From assembly GCA_017523995.1 (NCBI GenBank), contig JAFWUX010000123.1, forward strand, positions 26,971-90,970: a DNA stretch of 64,000 bases, in the 5' to 3' direction. This stretch comes from Oscillospiraceae bacterium. GTDB lineage: Bacteria > Bacillota_A > Clostridia > Oscillospirales > Ruminococcaceae. Each line of letters opens with the position of its first letter. The first letter of the stretch is position 1. Shown here in pieces: positions 52,624 to 62,866 of this stretch. The translations under genes were made by a program, and so were the position numbers. The notes beneath the pieces were generated by a model. The model did no database searches, was not told the DNA's origin, and was given only the letters and a program-made list of their open reading frames with translations.

Positions 52624-53718
52624 ATGATCCCACTGGAAGGTCAGGTGCGTATCCCGTCCGGCTGCGCAGTCTCCGCGATGATCTCACGCGACGGCAGACG
52701 CATGAACGGCGAGCGCATCATCGAGAGCATGGTGCCGATGCATGACCGCTCGAACGGTCTCGGCGGCGGCTTTGCTGCCTACGGCATTTATCCGGAATAC
52801 AAGGATTATTTTGCGCTGCACATCTTCTTCAACAGCAGACAATGTCAGAGCGAATGCATGACGCTGCTCAAGGAGTATTTCGAGATTGTGCAGGATGAGC
52901 ACATCAAGGTGCGCAAGATGCCGCAGATTACCGATGAACCGATCATCCGGCGCGTGTTTGTCTCGCCGATGCAGTCTGTGCTGCGGCATTTGCAGATCGA
53001 CGAGAAGGAGCTGGTTGTCCGCATTGTCAACCGCATCAATGCGCAGCTTGAGGGCAGCTATGTGTTCTCCTGCGGCAAAAATATGGGCGCGTTCAAGGCG
53101 GTCGGTTTTCCGGAGGATGTCGGCAGATACTACCGGCTCGAGGAATACGAAGCCTACTGCTGGACGGCGCACGGCAGATATCCGACGAACACGCCGGGCT
53201 GGTGGGGCGGCGCGCATCCGTTCTGCATGCTCGATTATTCGATTGTCCACAACGGCGAGATTTCGTCCTATGACGCGAACCGCCGCTTCATCGAAATGTA
53301 CGGCTACAAATGTACGCTGCAGACCGATACCGAGGTCATCACCTATATCGCGGATTATCTGCTGCGGCGGCAGGGGCTGACGCTCGAGGAGACGGCATCC
53401 GTCATTGCGGCGCCGTTCTGGTCCACAATCGACGCGAAGCCGGAGGCGGAAAAGCAGACGCTAACCTATCTGCGCAATGCATTCCCGAGTCTGCTGGTCA
53501 CGGGACCGTTTTCGATCATCCTCGGATTCGAGGGCGGACTGATGGCGCTCAATGACCGCCTGAAACTCCGCTCGATGGTTGTCGGCGAGCAGGGGGATAT
53601 GGTCTATATCGCAAGTGAAGAGGCCGCAATCCGCGTCATGGCGCCGGATATCACAAATATCTGGTCGCCCGCAGGCGGAGAACCGGTGATTGTCAAGGTG
53701 AAGGAGGGAGCGTTTTGA
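52624..53718 (+). CDS. Glutamate synthase, glutamine amidotransferase subunit (class II GATase)
   Basis: 364 residues; ATG 52624 after AAGGAGG. Class II amidotransferase fold: probable nucleophile Cys14 in IPSGCAVSAMIS after a short propeptide, then AHGRYPTNTPGWWGGAHPF and SIVHNGEISSYDANRR, which bind glutamine. This is the N-terminal domain of large GltB as a stand-alone protein. It releases ammonia from glutamine for transfer to 2-oxoglutarate by the next subunit. First gene of a five-gene operon with the leader at 52543-52602; it shares the stop/start TTGA with the next gene. Confidence 0.87.
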   Translation: MIPLEGQVRIPSGCAVSAMISRDGRRMNGERIIESMVPMHDRSNGLGGGFAAYGIYPEYKDYFALHIFFNSRQCQSECMTLLKEYFEIVQDEHIKVRKMPQITDEPIIRRVFVSPMQSVLRHLQIDEKELVVRIVNRINAQLEGSYVFSCGKNMGAFKAVGFPEDVGRYYRLEEYEAYCWTAHGRYPTNTPGWWGGAHPFCMLDYSIVHNGEISSYDANRRFIEMYGYKCTLQTDTEVITYIADYLLRRQGLTLEETASVIAAPFWSTIDAKPEAEKQTLTYLRNAFPSLLVTGPFSIILGFEGGLMALNDRLKLRSMVVGEQGDMVYIASEEAAIRVMAPDITNIWSPAGGEPVIVKVKEGAF

Positions 53719-55211
53719 ATTTCTATCCGGAATTTGAGGTTGTGCGCAATGACAGCCGGTGCATACGCTGCCGTGTCTGTGAGCGGCAGTGTGCAAATGA
53801 GGTGCACTGGTTTGATGCGGACGGCAAGGTGATGCTCTCCGATGAATCGAAATGCGTGAACTGTCAGCGCTGTGTGACACTGTGTCCGACGAGAGCGCTC
53901 AAGATTGTCAAGAGCGACTGCCGTCTGCGCGAAAACGCGAATTACTCCGATCAGACGATTAAGGAGATTTACCGGCAGGCGGAGACCGGCGGTGTGCTGC
54001 TCTCGTCGATGGGCAATCCGAATCCGCTGCCGGTTTACTGGGACAAGATTCTGATCAACGCCTCGCAGGTGACGAATCCGCCGATCGACCCGCTGCGCGA
54101 ACCGATGGAAACGCGCGTATTCCTCGGCAAAAAGCCCGAGCGCATCACGAGAAATGCGGACGGCACGCTCGATACAAAGCTCGCGCCGCAGCTGACGCTC
54201 AGCATGCCGGTGATGTTCTCCGCAATGAGCTACGGCTCGATCAGCTACAACGCACACGCATCCCTTGCAAGAGCCGCAACTGCGCTCGGCATTTACTACA
54301 ACACCGGTGAGGGCGGTCTGCACGAGGATTTCTACCAGTACGGCAAAAACACGATTGTACAGGTCGCGTCCGGCAGATTCGGCGTGCACAAGGATTATCT
54401 CGAAGCCGGTGCGGCAATTGAGATCAAAATGGGACAGGGCGCAAAGCCCGGCATCGGCGGACATCTGCCCGGCACAAAGGCGGTCGGCGATGTCTCCAAG
54501 ACGCGCATGATCCCTGAGGGCAGCGACGCGATCTCTCCGGCACCGCATCACGATATCTATTCGATTGAGGATCTGCGGCAGCTTGTCTACTCTCTGAAAG
54601 AGGCGACCGAATACCGCCTGCCGGTGATTGTCAAGGTTGCGGCGGTTCACAATATCGCGGCGATTGCAAGCGGCATTGCACGCAGCGGCGCGGATATCAT
54701 TGCGATTGACGGTTTCCGCGGCGGCACCGGTGCAGCCCCGACGAGAATCCGCGACAATGTCGGCATTCCGATTGAGCTGGCGCTTGCTGCGGTCGATAAG
54801 CGGCTGCGTGATGAGGGCATCCGCAACAATGTCTCGATTATCTGCGGCGGCTCGGTGCGCTCGGCGGCGGATGTGGTCAAGGCGATTGCGCTCGGCGCGG
54901 ATGCCTGCTATATCGCGACGGCGGCATGTCTTGCAATGGGATGTCATCTCTGCCGGAGCTGCCACACGGGCAAGTGCAACTGGGGCATCGCGACACAGCG
55001 CCCCGATCTGGTCAAGCGGCTGAATCCGGATATCGGTTCGCAGCGGCTCATCAATCTCATGGATGCATGGCGGCATGAGATCAAGGAGCTGATGGGCGGC
55101 ATGGGCATCAACTCGATTGAGGCACTGCGCGGAAACCGTCTGATGCTGCGCGGCGTCGGTCTGACTGAAAAAGAGCTTGAGATTCTCGGTATCTCGCATG
55201 CAGGCGAATAA
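53715..55211 (+). CDS. Glutamate synthase, FMN-binding central subunit with N-terminal ferredoxin domain
   Basis: 498 residues, starting at TTG 53715 within the previous stop (AAGGAGGGA upstream). Residues about 15-70 have two 4Fe-4S motifs (CIRCRVCERQC; CVNCQRCVTLC). Then the GltS FMN/2-oxoglutarate barrel: YNTGEGGLHEDF, GQGAKPGIGGHLPGTK, DGFRGGTGAAPTRIRDN and CHLCRSCHTGKCNWG, the 3Fe-4S cluster loop. It reductively aminates 2-oxoglutarate to glutamate. The archaeal-type architecture with fused ferredoxin fits electrons arriving from the ferredoxin-like neighbours. Confidence 0.9.
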   Translation: MNFYPEFEVVRNDSRCIRCRVCERQCANEVHWFDADGKVMLSDESKCVNCQRCVTLCPTRALKIVKSDCRLRENANYSDQTIKEIYRQAETGGVLLSSMGNPNPLPVYWDKILINASQVTNPPIDPLREPMETRVFLGKKPERITRNADGTLDTKLAPQLTLSMPVMFSAMSYGSISYNAHASLARAATALGIYYNTGEGGLHEDFYQYGKNTIVQVASGRFGVHKDYLEAGAAIEIKMGQGAKPGIGGHLPGTKAVGDVSKTRMIPEGSDAISPAPHHDIYSIEDLRQLVYSLKEATEYRLPVIVKVAAVHNIAAIASGIARSGADIIAIDGFRGGTGAAPTRIRDNVGIPIELALAAVDKRLRDEGIRNNVSIICGGSVRSAADVVKAIALGADACYIATAACLAMGCHLCRSCHTGKCNWGIATQRPDLVKRLNPDIGSQRLINLMDAWRHEIKELMGGMGINSIEALRGNRLMLRGVGLTEKELEILGISHAGE

Positions 55212-55226
55212 GGCGGGGTGTGAAAG

Positions 55227-55670
55227 ATGAAACGAATCTATGTGAAAGAGGAATGGTGCCTCGGGTGCCATTTGTGTGAATATAACTGCGCGTTTGCCAA
55301 TTCCGGTCTGACGGACATGGTCAAGGCGCTGCGTGACAAGCCGATCTATCCGCGCATTCAGGTCGAGACCGATGAAAACGGCGTGACCTACGCGGTCTCC
55401 TGCCGCCACTGCACCGATCCGGTCTGTGTCAAGAGCTGCATCGCGGGTGCACTCTCCAAAAAGGACGGCGTGATCGAAATCGACCACAGCAAATGCGTCG
55501 GATGTCTGACCTGCGTGCTGGTCTGCCCCTACGGCGCGGTTGTCGAGGACGGCAGCGGCGTTGCGCAGAAATGTGAGCTGTGCATGAAGAATACATGCGG
55601 TGCGCCTGCATGTGTCAAGGGATGTCCGAACGGCGCGATCGTCTATGAGGAGCGGGGTGAAGCGGAATGA
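55227..55670 (+). CDS. Four-cluster ferredoxin-like electron carrier (HycB/DmsB type)
   Basis: 147 residues with four Cys groups: CLGCHLCEYNC, CRHCTDPVCVKSC, CVGCLTCVLVC and CELCMKNTCGAPACVKGC. This is the plan of the four-[4Fe-4S] subunits of many oxidoreductases. It probably wires the flavoprotein at 55667 to the glutamate synthase core. It overlaps that flavoprotein's start by four bases. Confidence 0.88.
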   Translation: MKRIYVKEEWCLGCHLCEYNCAFANSGLTDMVKALRDKPIYPRIQVETDENGVTYAVSCRHCTDPVCVKSCIAGALSKKDGVIEIDHSKCVGCLTCVLVCPYGAVVEDGSGVAQKCELCMKNTCGAPACVKGCPNGAIVYEERGEAE

Positions 55671-56905
55671 AACACTATGTAATTATCGGCAACGGTGTTG
55701 CTGCTGCCGGATGTATCGAAGGCATCCGCTCTGTCGATACGGAGAGCGCGATTACCGTCATTTCCGCGGAGCAGCATCCGGTCTACTGCCGCCCGCTGAT
55801 CTCCTATTATCTCGAGCAGAAAACCGATCTCGAGCGCATGCAATACCGCAAGCCGACCTTTTATGCGGAGAACGGCGTCACGGTGCTCTACGGCAAAACG
55901 ACGGAGAAAATCGACGCAAATACGCGCCAGATCACTTTGAACACCGGCGAGACGCTGCCCTTTGATGCGCTCTGCAATGCAACGGGCTCTGCGCCGTTTA
56001 TCCCGCCGATGCAGGGGCTCGATACCGTGCAAAACAAATTCAGCTTCATGACGATTGACGATACGCTTGCGCTGGAAAAAGCAATCACGCCGGAAAGCCG
56101 CGTGTTGATCATCGGCGCGGGACTGATCGGGCTGAAATGCGCAGAGGGTCTGCACGGGCGTGTGCAGCAGATCACGGTCTGTGACCTTGCGCCGCGCGTG
56201 CTCTCCTCGATTCTCGATGATACCTGCGCCGCCATGATGCAGAAGCATCTCGAGGCAAACGGCATTGCATTTCTGCTCGGCAACAGCGCCAAGGAATTCA
56301 AGGGCAATACGGCGGTGATGCAGAACGGCGAACAGGTCGGGTTTGATGTGCTCGTGCTCGCGGTCGGTGTCCGTGCGAATACGGCGCTGATCAAGGATGC
56401 GGGCGGAACAGTCAACCGCGGCATTTTCGTCGATGATGCATGCAGAACCTCGCTGCCGGATGTGTATGCAGCGGGCGACTGCACGGAGTATCACGATATC
56501 TCGTCCGACACGGTCAAGGTCATGGCGCTGATGCCGAATGCCTATATGCAGGGGCATACTGCGGGTGTCAATATGGCAGGCGGTGCTGCGGTGTTTGACA
56601 ATGCCGTCCCGATGAACAGCATCGGCTTTTTCGGGCTGCACTGCCATACGGCGGGTTCTGCGCCGGAGGGCTGCGAAATGTACGAAGAAACGGACGAAAA
56701 CCATATCAAGCGGCTCTTTCTCAAGGATGACCGGCTCACCGGCTTCATGCTGATCGGGCACATGCACCGCACCGGCATCTATACCGCGCTGATCCGCAAT
56801 CAGACGCCGCTTTCCTCCGTGGATTTTGCGCGCCTGAAAATCGAGCCGCAGCTTGCGGCAATGGGCAGCGCATACCGCGACAAAGTGCTGAAAGGAGTGG
56901 TCTGA
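55667..56905 (+). CDS. FAD-dependent NAD(P)H oxidoreductase of the glutamate synthase operon
   Basis: 412 residues. FAD-binding N-terminus HYVIIGNGVAAAGCIEGI, NAD(P) site VLIIGAGLIGLKCAEGL and the second FAD contact DVYAAGDCTEYHD: the class I pyridine nucleotide-disulfide fold, without the CxxxxC redox disulfide. Closest in plan to NADH:rubredoxin/nitrite-reductase-like flavoproteins. Likely role: moving electrons from NAD(P)H through the ferredoxin subunit to the glutamate synthase. It starts within the ferredoxin gene's end and abuts the next gene with no gap. Confidence 0.87.
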   Translation: MKHYVIIGNGVAAAGCIEGIRSVDTESAITVISAEQHPVYCRPLISYYLEQKTDLERMQYRKPTFYAENGVTVLYGKTTEKIDANTRQITLNTGETLPFDALCNATGSAPFIPPMQGLDTVQNKFSFMTIDDTLALEKAITPESRVLIIGAGLIGLKCAEGLHGRVQQITVCDLAPRVLSSILDDTCAAMMQKHLEANGIAFLLGNSAKEFKGNTAVMQNGEQVGFDVLVLAVGVRANTALIKDAGGTVNRGIFVDDACRTSLPDVYAAGDCTEYHDISSDTVKVMALMPNAYMQGHTAGVNMAGGAAVFDNAVPMNSIGFFGLHCHTAGSAPEGCEMYEETDENHIKRLFLKDDRLTGFMLIGHMHRTGIYTALIRNQTPLSSVDFARLKIEPQLAAMGSAYRDKVLKGVV

Positions 56906-59240
<2,335 letters not shown>

Positions 59241-59241
59241 T

Positions 59242-60660
59242 ATGGGGAATTTACATGAAGAATGCGGCGTTTTCGGCATGATGTCGCCGCAGCCCAAAGA
59301 CCTTGCACACCTGACATACTGCGGACTGTTTGCGCTGCAGCACCGCGGGCAGGAGGGCGCAGGCATTACCGTCAACGATGACGGCGTGTTTACCACGCAC
59401 AAGGATCTGGGGCTTGTCGATCATGTGTTTCCGCCGCAGGTGCTCGCGGGATTTCCGCAGGGAACCATCGCGGTCGGACACACGCGCTACGGCACAACCG
59501 GCGGCAGTCAGCGGCGCAACTGTCAGCCGATGGAGGTCAATCACCACAAGGGCAAAATGGCGCTTGTCCATAACGGCAACCTCAGCAATGCGGGACGTCT
59601 GCGCAGCGTGCTGGAACAGCGCGGCGCAATCTTCCACACAACGAGCGACACCGAGATTATTGCATATCTGATCACACAGGCACGGCTCCGGACCGATTCG
59701 ATCGAGGATGCCGTGCGTCTTGCGGTTCCGCAGCTGGAGGGCGCTTTTTCGCTGATTATCATGTCCGCGCAAAAGCTGATTGCGGTGCGGGATCCGCACG
59801 GGTTCCGTCCGCTCTGCATCGGCAGAAGGGCTGACGGCTGCTTTGTGCTTGCCTCGGAAAGCTGCGCGCTCAGTGCCGTCGGTGCAAAGTTCCTGCGGGA
59901 TGTGGAGCCGGGCGAAATGATCATTCTGACGCCGGACGGACAGATGCAGTCCGACCGCAGATATGCGGCAGGCGCACCGAAGCGCATCTGCATTTTTGAG
60001 TATATCTATTTTGCCCGCCCTGATTCGGTTCTGGACGGCGTTTCCGTTCATGCGGCGCGCAAAAAAGCGGGCGCTCTGCTCGCTGCCGCACATCCGGCGG
60101 ATGCGGATGTTGTCATCGGCGTGCCGGATTCCGGACTGGATGCCGCGCTCGGATTCGCAGAAGCATCGGGCATTCCGTACGGCATCGGGCTCATCAAAAA
60201 CAAATACATCGGGCGGACTTTCATTGCGCCGTCGCAGTCCGAACGGGACAGCGGCGTGCAGCTCAAACTGAGCGCAATCCGCGAGACGGTCGCGGGCAGA
60301 CGCATTGTGCTGATCGACGATTCAATCGTCCGCGGCACCACAAGCCGCCGCATTGTCAGTCTGCTGCGAGAAGCCGGTGCAGCCGAAATCCATATGCGCA
60401 TTTCCGCACCGCCGTTTCTGCATCCCTGCTATTACGGCACGGATATTGACTCCGAGGAAAACCTGATTGCCAATCACCACACCGTTGCGGAGATCGCGCA
60501 GATGATCGGCGCGGATTCGCTCGGATTTCTGCCGCTTGAGGCGCTGCCGGAGCTTGCAGAATCGGAAGGAATCTGTACCGCCTGCTTCACCGGCGATTAC
60601 CCGACAGCAATCGAGCAGGACGAATCGAAAGACCGCTTTGAACGCAAAATTCACGGTTGA
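59242..60660 (+). CDS. purF: Amidophosphoribosyltransferase
   Basis: 472 residues from ATG 59242. The propeptide MGNLHEE precedes the N-terminal nucleophile Cys8 in CGVFGM. Class II GATase motifs GHTRYGTTGG and VHNGNLSNAG; PRPP site VLIDDSIVRGTTSRRIVSLL. Cysteines in KRICIFEYIYFARPD, HPCYYGTD and GICTACFTGDYP match the 4Fe-4S ligands of the Bacillus-type enzyme, which makes it oxygen-labile. First step of purine synthesis. The stop overlaps the glnA promoter -35. Confidence 0.96.
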   Translation: MGNLHEECGVFGMMSPQPKDLAHLTYCGLFALQHRGQEGAGITVNDDGVFTTHKDLGLVDHVFPPQVLAGFPQGTIAVGHTRYGTTGGSQRRNCQPMEVNHHKGKMALVHNGNLSNAGRLRSVLEQRGAIFHTTSDTEIIAYLITQARLRTDSIEDAVRLAVPQLEGAFSLIIMSAQKLIAVRDPHGFRPLCIGRRADGCFVLASESCALSAVGAKFLRDVEPGEMIILTPDGQMQSDRRYAAGAPKRICIFEYIYFARPDSVLDGVSVHAARKKAGALLAAAHPADADVVIGVPDSGLDAALGFAEASGIPYGIGLIKNKYIGRTFIAPSQSERDSGVQLKLSAIRETVAGRRIVLIDDSIVRGTTSRRIVSLLREAGAAEIHMRISAPPFLHPCYYGTDIDSEENLIANHHTVAEIAQMIGADSLGFLPLEALPELAESEGICTACFTGDYPTAIEQDESKDRFERKIHG

Positions 60661-60686
60661 CAAGCAGCCGCAGCATGTGGTATGAT
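60657..60686 (+). promoter_or_regulatory. Promoter of glnA
   Basis: TTGACA (60657-60662, overlapping the purF stop), 18-bp spacer ending TGTGG, TATGAT (60681-60686). A leader of about 180 nt follows. Confidence 0.78.
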
Positions 60687-60692
60687 ATTGAT

Positions 60693-60873
60693 GTCCCAAC
60701 TATCTCTTGAAGATATCTGCTTGTCTTTTTGCCATGATACTGCGTTAGAAATCCTTGCCCTGCGTCAGCAAGGCTACGGCTTTCTGCCTTGTCTCATGAC
60801 AAAAATCCAGCGCATCTATTCTTCAAGATTTCATTGGTACATTAATAGGAGCAATAAGAAAGGATGTGATTTC
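60693..60873 (+). promoter_or_regulatory. Long untranslated leader of glnA with alternative pairings
   Basis: AT-richer than its surroundings. Possible pairings: TCTTGAAGA near the 5' end with TCTTCAAGA near the 3' end; CCTTGC with GCAAGG; and the competing CAAGGC with GCCTTG, then TTGTC/GACAA. No U-run terminator and no known glutamine riboswitch pattern is seen. The frame upstream of glnA is open for 64 codons from 60682 but lacks a ribosome-binding site there. Confidence 0.4.
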
Positions 60874-62100
60874 ATGCTGAGTGTTTCGCAGCGCGATGCA
60901 GCGGAGCTGATCGAAAGCAGTGATATCAAGTTTGTGCGCCTTGCATTTTGTGATGTGTTCGGCGTGCAGAAGAATATTTCCGTGCAGGCATCCGAGCTGG
61001 AACGAGCCTTTGAACAGGGCATCGCGTTTGATGCCTCCTCGATTGCAGGGTTCCGCGATCCCTCGCACTCCGATCTGTTTCTGTTTCCCGATCCCCATAC
61101 GATGACGCTGCTGCCGTGGCGTCCCTCGCGAGGAGGCGTGGCGCGGTTCTTCTGCGAGATCCGCAATCCGGACGGCTCGCCCTTTTCCGCGGACTGCCGC
61201 CGTTTTCTCGCGGATACCGAGCGTCTGCTTGCAGAGCACGGACTGCGCTGTGATATCGGCGCGGAATGCGAGTTTTATCTGTTTAAGCTGGATGAAAACG
61301 GCGCCCCGACGGATATCCCGCTCGACCGCGGCGGATATTTTGATATTGCGCCCGCAGACGGCGGCGAGAATGTCCGCAGAGAAATCTGTCAGACGCTCGA
61401 GACAATGGGCATTCAGCCGGAGCGCTCGCATCACGAGCAGGGACCGGGACAGAATGAAATTGATTTTCGCTACAGCAGTGCGCTCAGTGCCGCGGATAAT
61501 GTCGTGACGTTCAAGCAGGTTGTCAGCACGGTTGCGGCGCGAAACGGGCTCTGGGCATCGTTTGCACCGAAGCCGCTCGAACAGGAGGCTGGTAACGGCT
61601 TTCACATCAACTGTTCACTGGCGCATGCGGATGTCCGCGCCGATGTGAACGAATCGCTGTTTCAGGCGTTCATGGCGGGCGTTCTTGCACACACGCCGGA
61701 AATGACGGCTGTGCTGAATCCGCTGGAAAGCTCCTATGCGCGCCTCGGCAGAGACAAAGCACCGAACCGCGTTTCGTGGTCTCCGAACAACCGCTCGCAG
61801 CTGATCCGCATTCCTGCCGCAGATGCATCGCATCAGCGCATGGAGCTCCGTTCGCCGGATGCGTCTGCGAATCCGTATCTCGCGTTTGCACTGGTGATGC
61901 GTGCCGGTCTGGACGGCATTCTCCGCAATCTGACGCCGCCTCCTTCGTGCAATGAAAATCTGCTGGATGCACCTGCCGCGCTTGCGGCGCAGTATCCGGC
62001 ACTGCCGGCTGATCTGCAGGCAGCAAAGCAGCTGATGAAGGAGAGTGCATTCATGCAGCAGGTGCTGCCGGCGCATCTTTTTGCAGCTTATACGGAGTGA
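60874..62100 (+). CDS. glnA: Glutamine synthetase, type I
   Basis: 408 residues from ATG 60874 (AAGAAAGGATG upstream). Beta-grasp N-terminus SSDIKFVRLAFCDVFGVQKN; metal ligands in IGAECEFYLFK and HHEQGPGQNEIDF; ATP/glutamate sites GNGFHINCSL and NRSQLIRIPA. It makes glutamine from glutamate, ammonia and ATP. It lacks the adenylylation Tyr loop of enteric enzymes and is shorter than the about 445-residue GlnA of Bacillus. It is followed after six bases by the ANTAR regulator, so the two are one transcript. Confidence 0.93.
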   Translation: MLSVSQRDAAELIESSDIKFVRLAFCDVFGVQKNISVQASELERAFEQGIAFDASSIAGFRDPSHSDLFLFPDPHTMTLLPWRPSRGGVARFFCEIRNPDGSPFSADCRRFLADTERLLAEHGLRCDIGAECEFYLFKLDENGAPTDIPLDRGGYFDIAPADGGENVRREICQTLETMGIQPERSHHEQGPGQNEIDFRYSSALSAADNVVTFKQVVSTVAARNGLWASFAPKPLEQEAGNGFHINCSLAHADVRADVNESLFQAFMAGVLAHTPEMTAVLNPLESSYARLGRDKAPNRVSWSPNNRSQLIRIPAADASHQRMELRSPDASANPYLAFALVMRAGLDGILRNLTPPPSCNENLLDAPAALAAQYPALPADLQAAKQLMKESAFMQQVLPAHLFAAYTE

Positions 62101-62106
62101 CCGGCT

Positions 62107-62697
62107 ATGCTGACGCGCTTTGAACAGAAAGAGGTTTTCGTCATTTCCTCGAATCAGAATTTTCACCGCTATGTACGGGATAATCTGCCGGATGGTGATT
62201 TTATCGTTTCGGGCGGAGCGGATTCCTGTACAGAAGCACGCCAAAAAATGATGGGCAATCGCTGCGCAATCGTTGTCATCAATATCCCGCTGGCGGATGA
62301 GTGCGGCACCGAGCTGGCGAGCGATCTTGCAGAGAACATGACGGCATCTATCATTGCCGTGGTGAAGAATGAGCAGGAGACGGAATTCCGGCAGGCGCTG
62401 GAACCGACGGGGATTTTTGTCCTCGGCAGACCGTTCCCGCACAGTTCCTTTCATCAGGCGCTCTATGATGCTGCGTCTGCCTATGCACGGCTGCAGACTG
62501 TCTCGCAGGAAAATCAGCGTCTGCAGATCAAGCTGATTGACCTGCGCATTGTCAACCGTGCGAAATATGCGCTGATCCGCTATCTCGGCATGACCGAGGA
62601 GCAGGCGCATAAATATATTGAGCAGCAGGCGATGAATCAGCGCATCTCCAAGCGGACTGCTGCGGAAAATATCCTAAAAACCTATGAGAATCAATGA
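62107..62697 (+). CDS. ANTAR-domain RNA-binding antiterminator (response-regulator-like)
   Basis: 196 residues; ATG 62107 after GGAGTGA. Residues about 8-120 form a receiver-like domain (EVFVISSNQNFHRYVRDNLP; AIVVINIPL), but the phospho-acceptor Asp is replaced: strand 3 reads VVINIPLADE with Asn where Asp is expected, so it is probably a pseudo-receiver. A coiled linker (RLQTVSQENQRLQIKLIDL) leads to the ANTAR domain (about 145-195, IVNRAKYALIRYLGMTEEQA ... TAAENIL). ANTAR proteins bind paired hexaloop hairpins and block terminators. Placed between glnA and glnN with matching leaders at 52543 and 62784, it is the likely nitrogen regulator. Confidence 0.9.
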   Translation: MLTRFEQKEVFVISSNQNFHRYVRDNLPDGDFIVSGGADSCTEARQKMMGNRCAIVVINIPLADECGTELASDLAENMTASIIAVVKNEQETEFRQALEPTGIFVLGRPFPHSSFHQALYDAASAYARLQTVSQENQRLQIKLIDLRIVNRAKYALIRYLGMTEEQAHKYIEQQAMNQRISKRTAAENILKTYENQ

Positions 62698-62744
62698 GAA
62701 ATCATAGGCAGATTGTAAAACTTTGTGAAATTTCTGTCAAGTGA

Positions 62745-62773
62745 TTGACAAATGCAAAAAAATATGCTATGAT
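62745..62773 (+). promoter_or_regulatory. Promoter of glnN
   Basis: TTGACA (62745-62750), 17-bp spacer ending ATGC, TATGAT (62768-62773). Confidence 0.88.
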
Positions 62774-62783
62774 GTGATACAGA

Positions 62784-62838
62784 AAACAGCAACGGCGCTG
62801 TTTCGGGATGAGTCCCGAAGTGCCGTTGCTGTTTTTTT
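62784..62838 (+). promoter_or_regulatory. Candidate ANTAR antitermination leader of glnN
   Basis: Hairpin P1: AAACAGC (62784-62790), hexaloop AACGGC (62791-62796; A at 1, G at 4), GCTGTTT (62797-62803). Hairpin P2: TTCGGG (62802-62807), hexaloop ATGAGT, CCCGAA (62814-62819); its loop has A1 but not G4. Competing terminator: AACAGCAACGGCGCT (62785-62799) with AGTGCCGTTGCTGTT (62819-62833), 15 bp, then seven T. P1 and terminator share bases and exclude each other. Confidence 0.8.
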
Positions 62839-62866
62839 GTTAATTACACTGAAAGGATGTATAATT

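Noticed and set aside
60693..60873. Known glutamine riboswitch or an N-terminal extension of GlnA
   Set aside because: I do not see the glnA-type or downstream-peptide consensus. The extension begins right at the promoter -10 (60681-60686), so it cannot be translated from that promoter.
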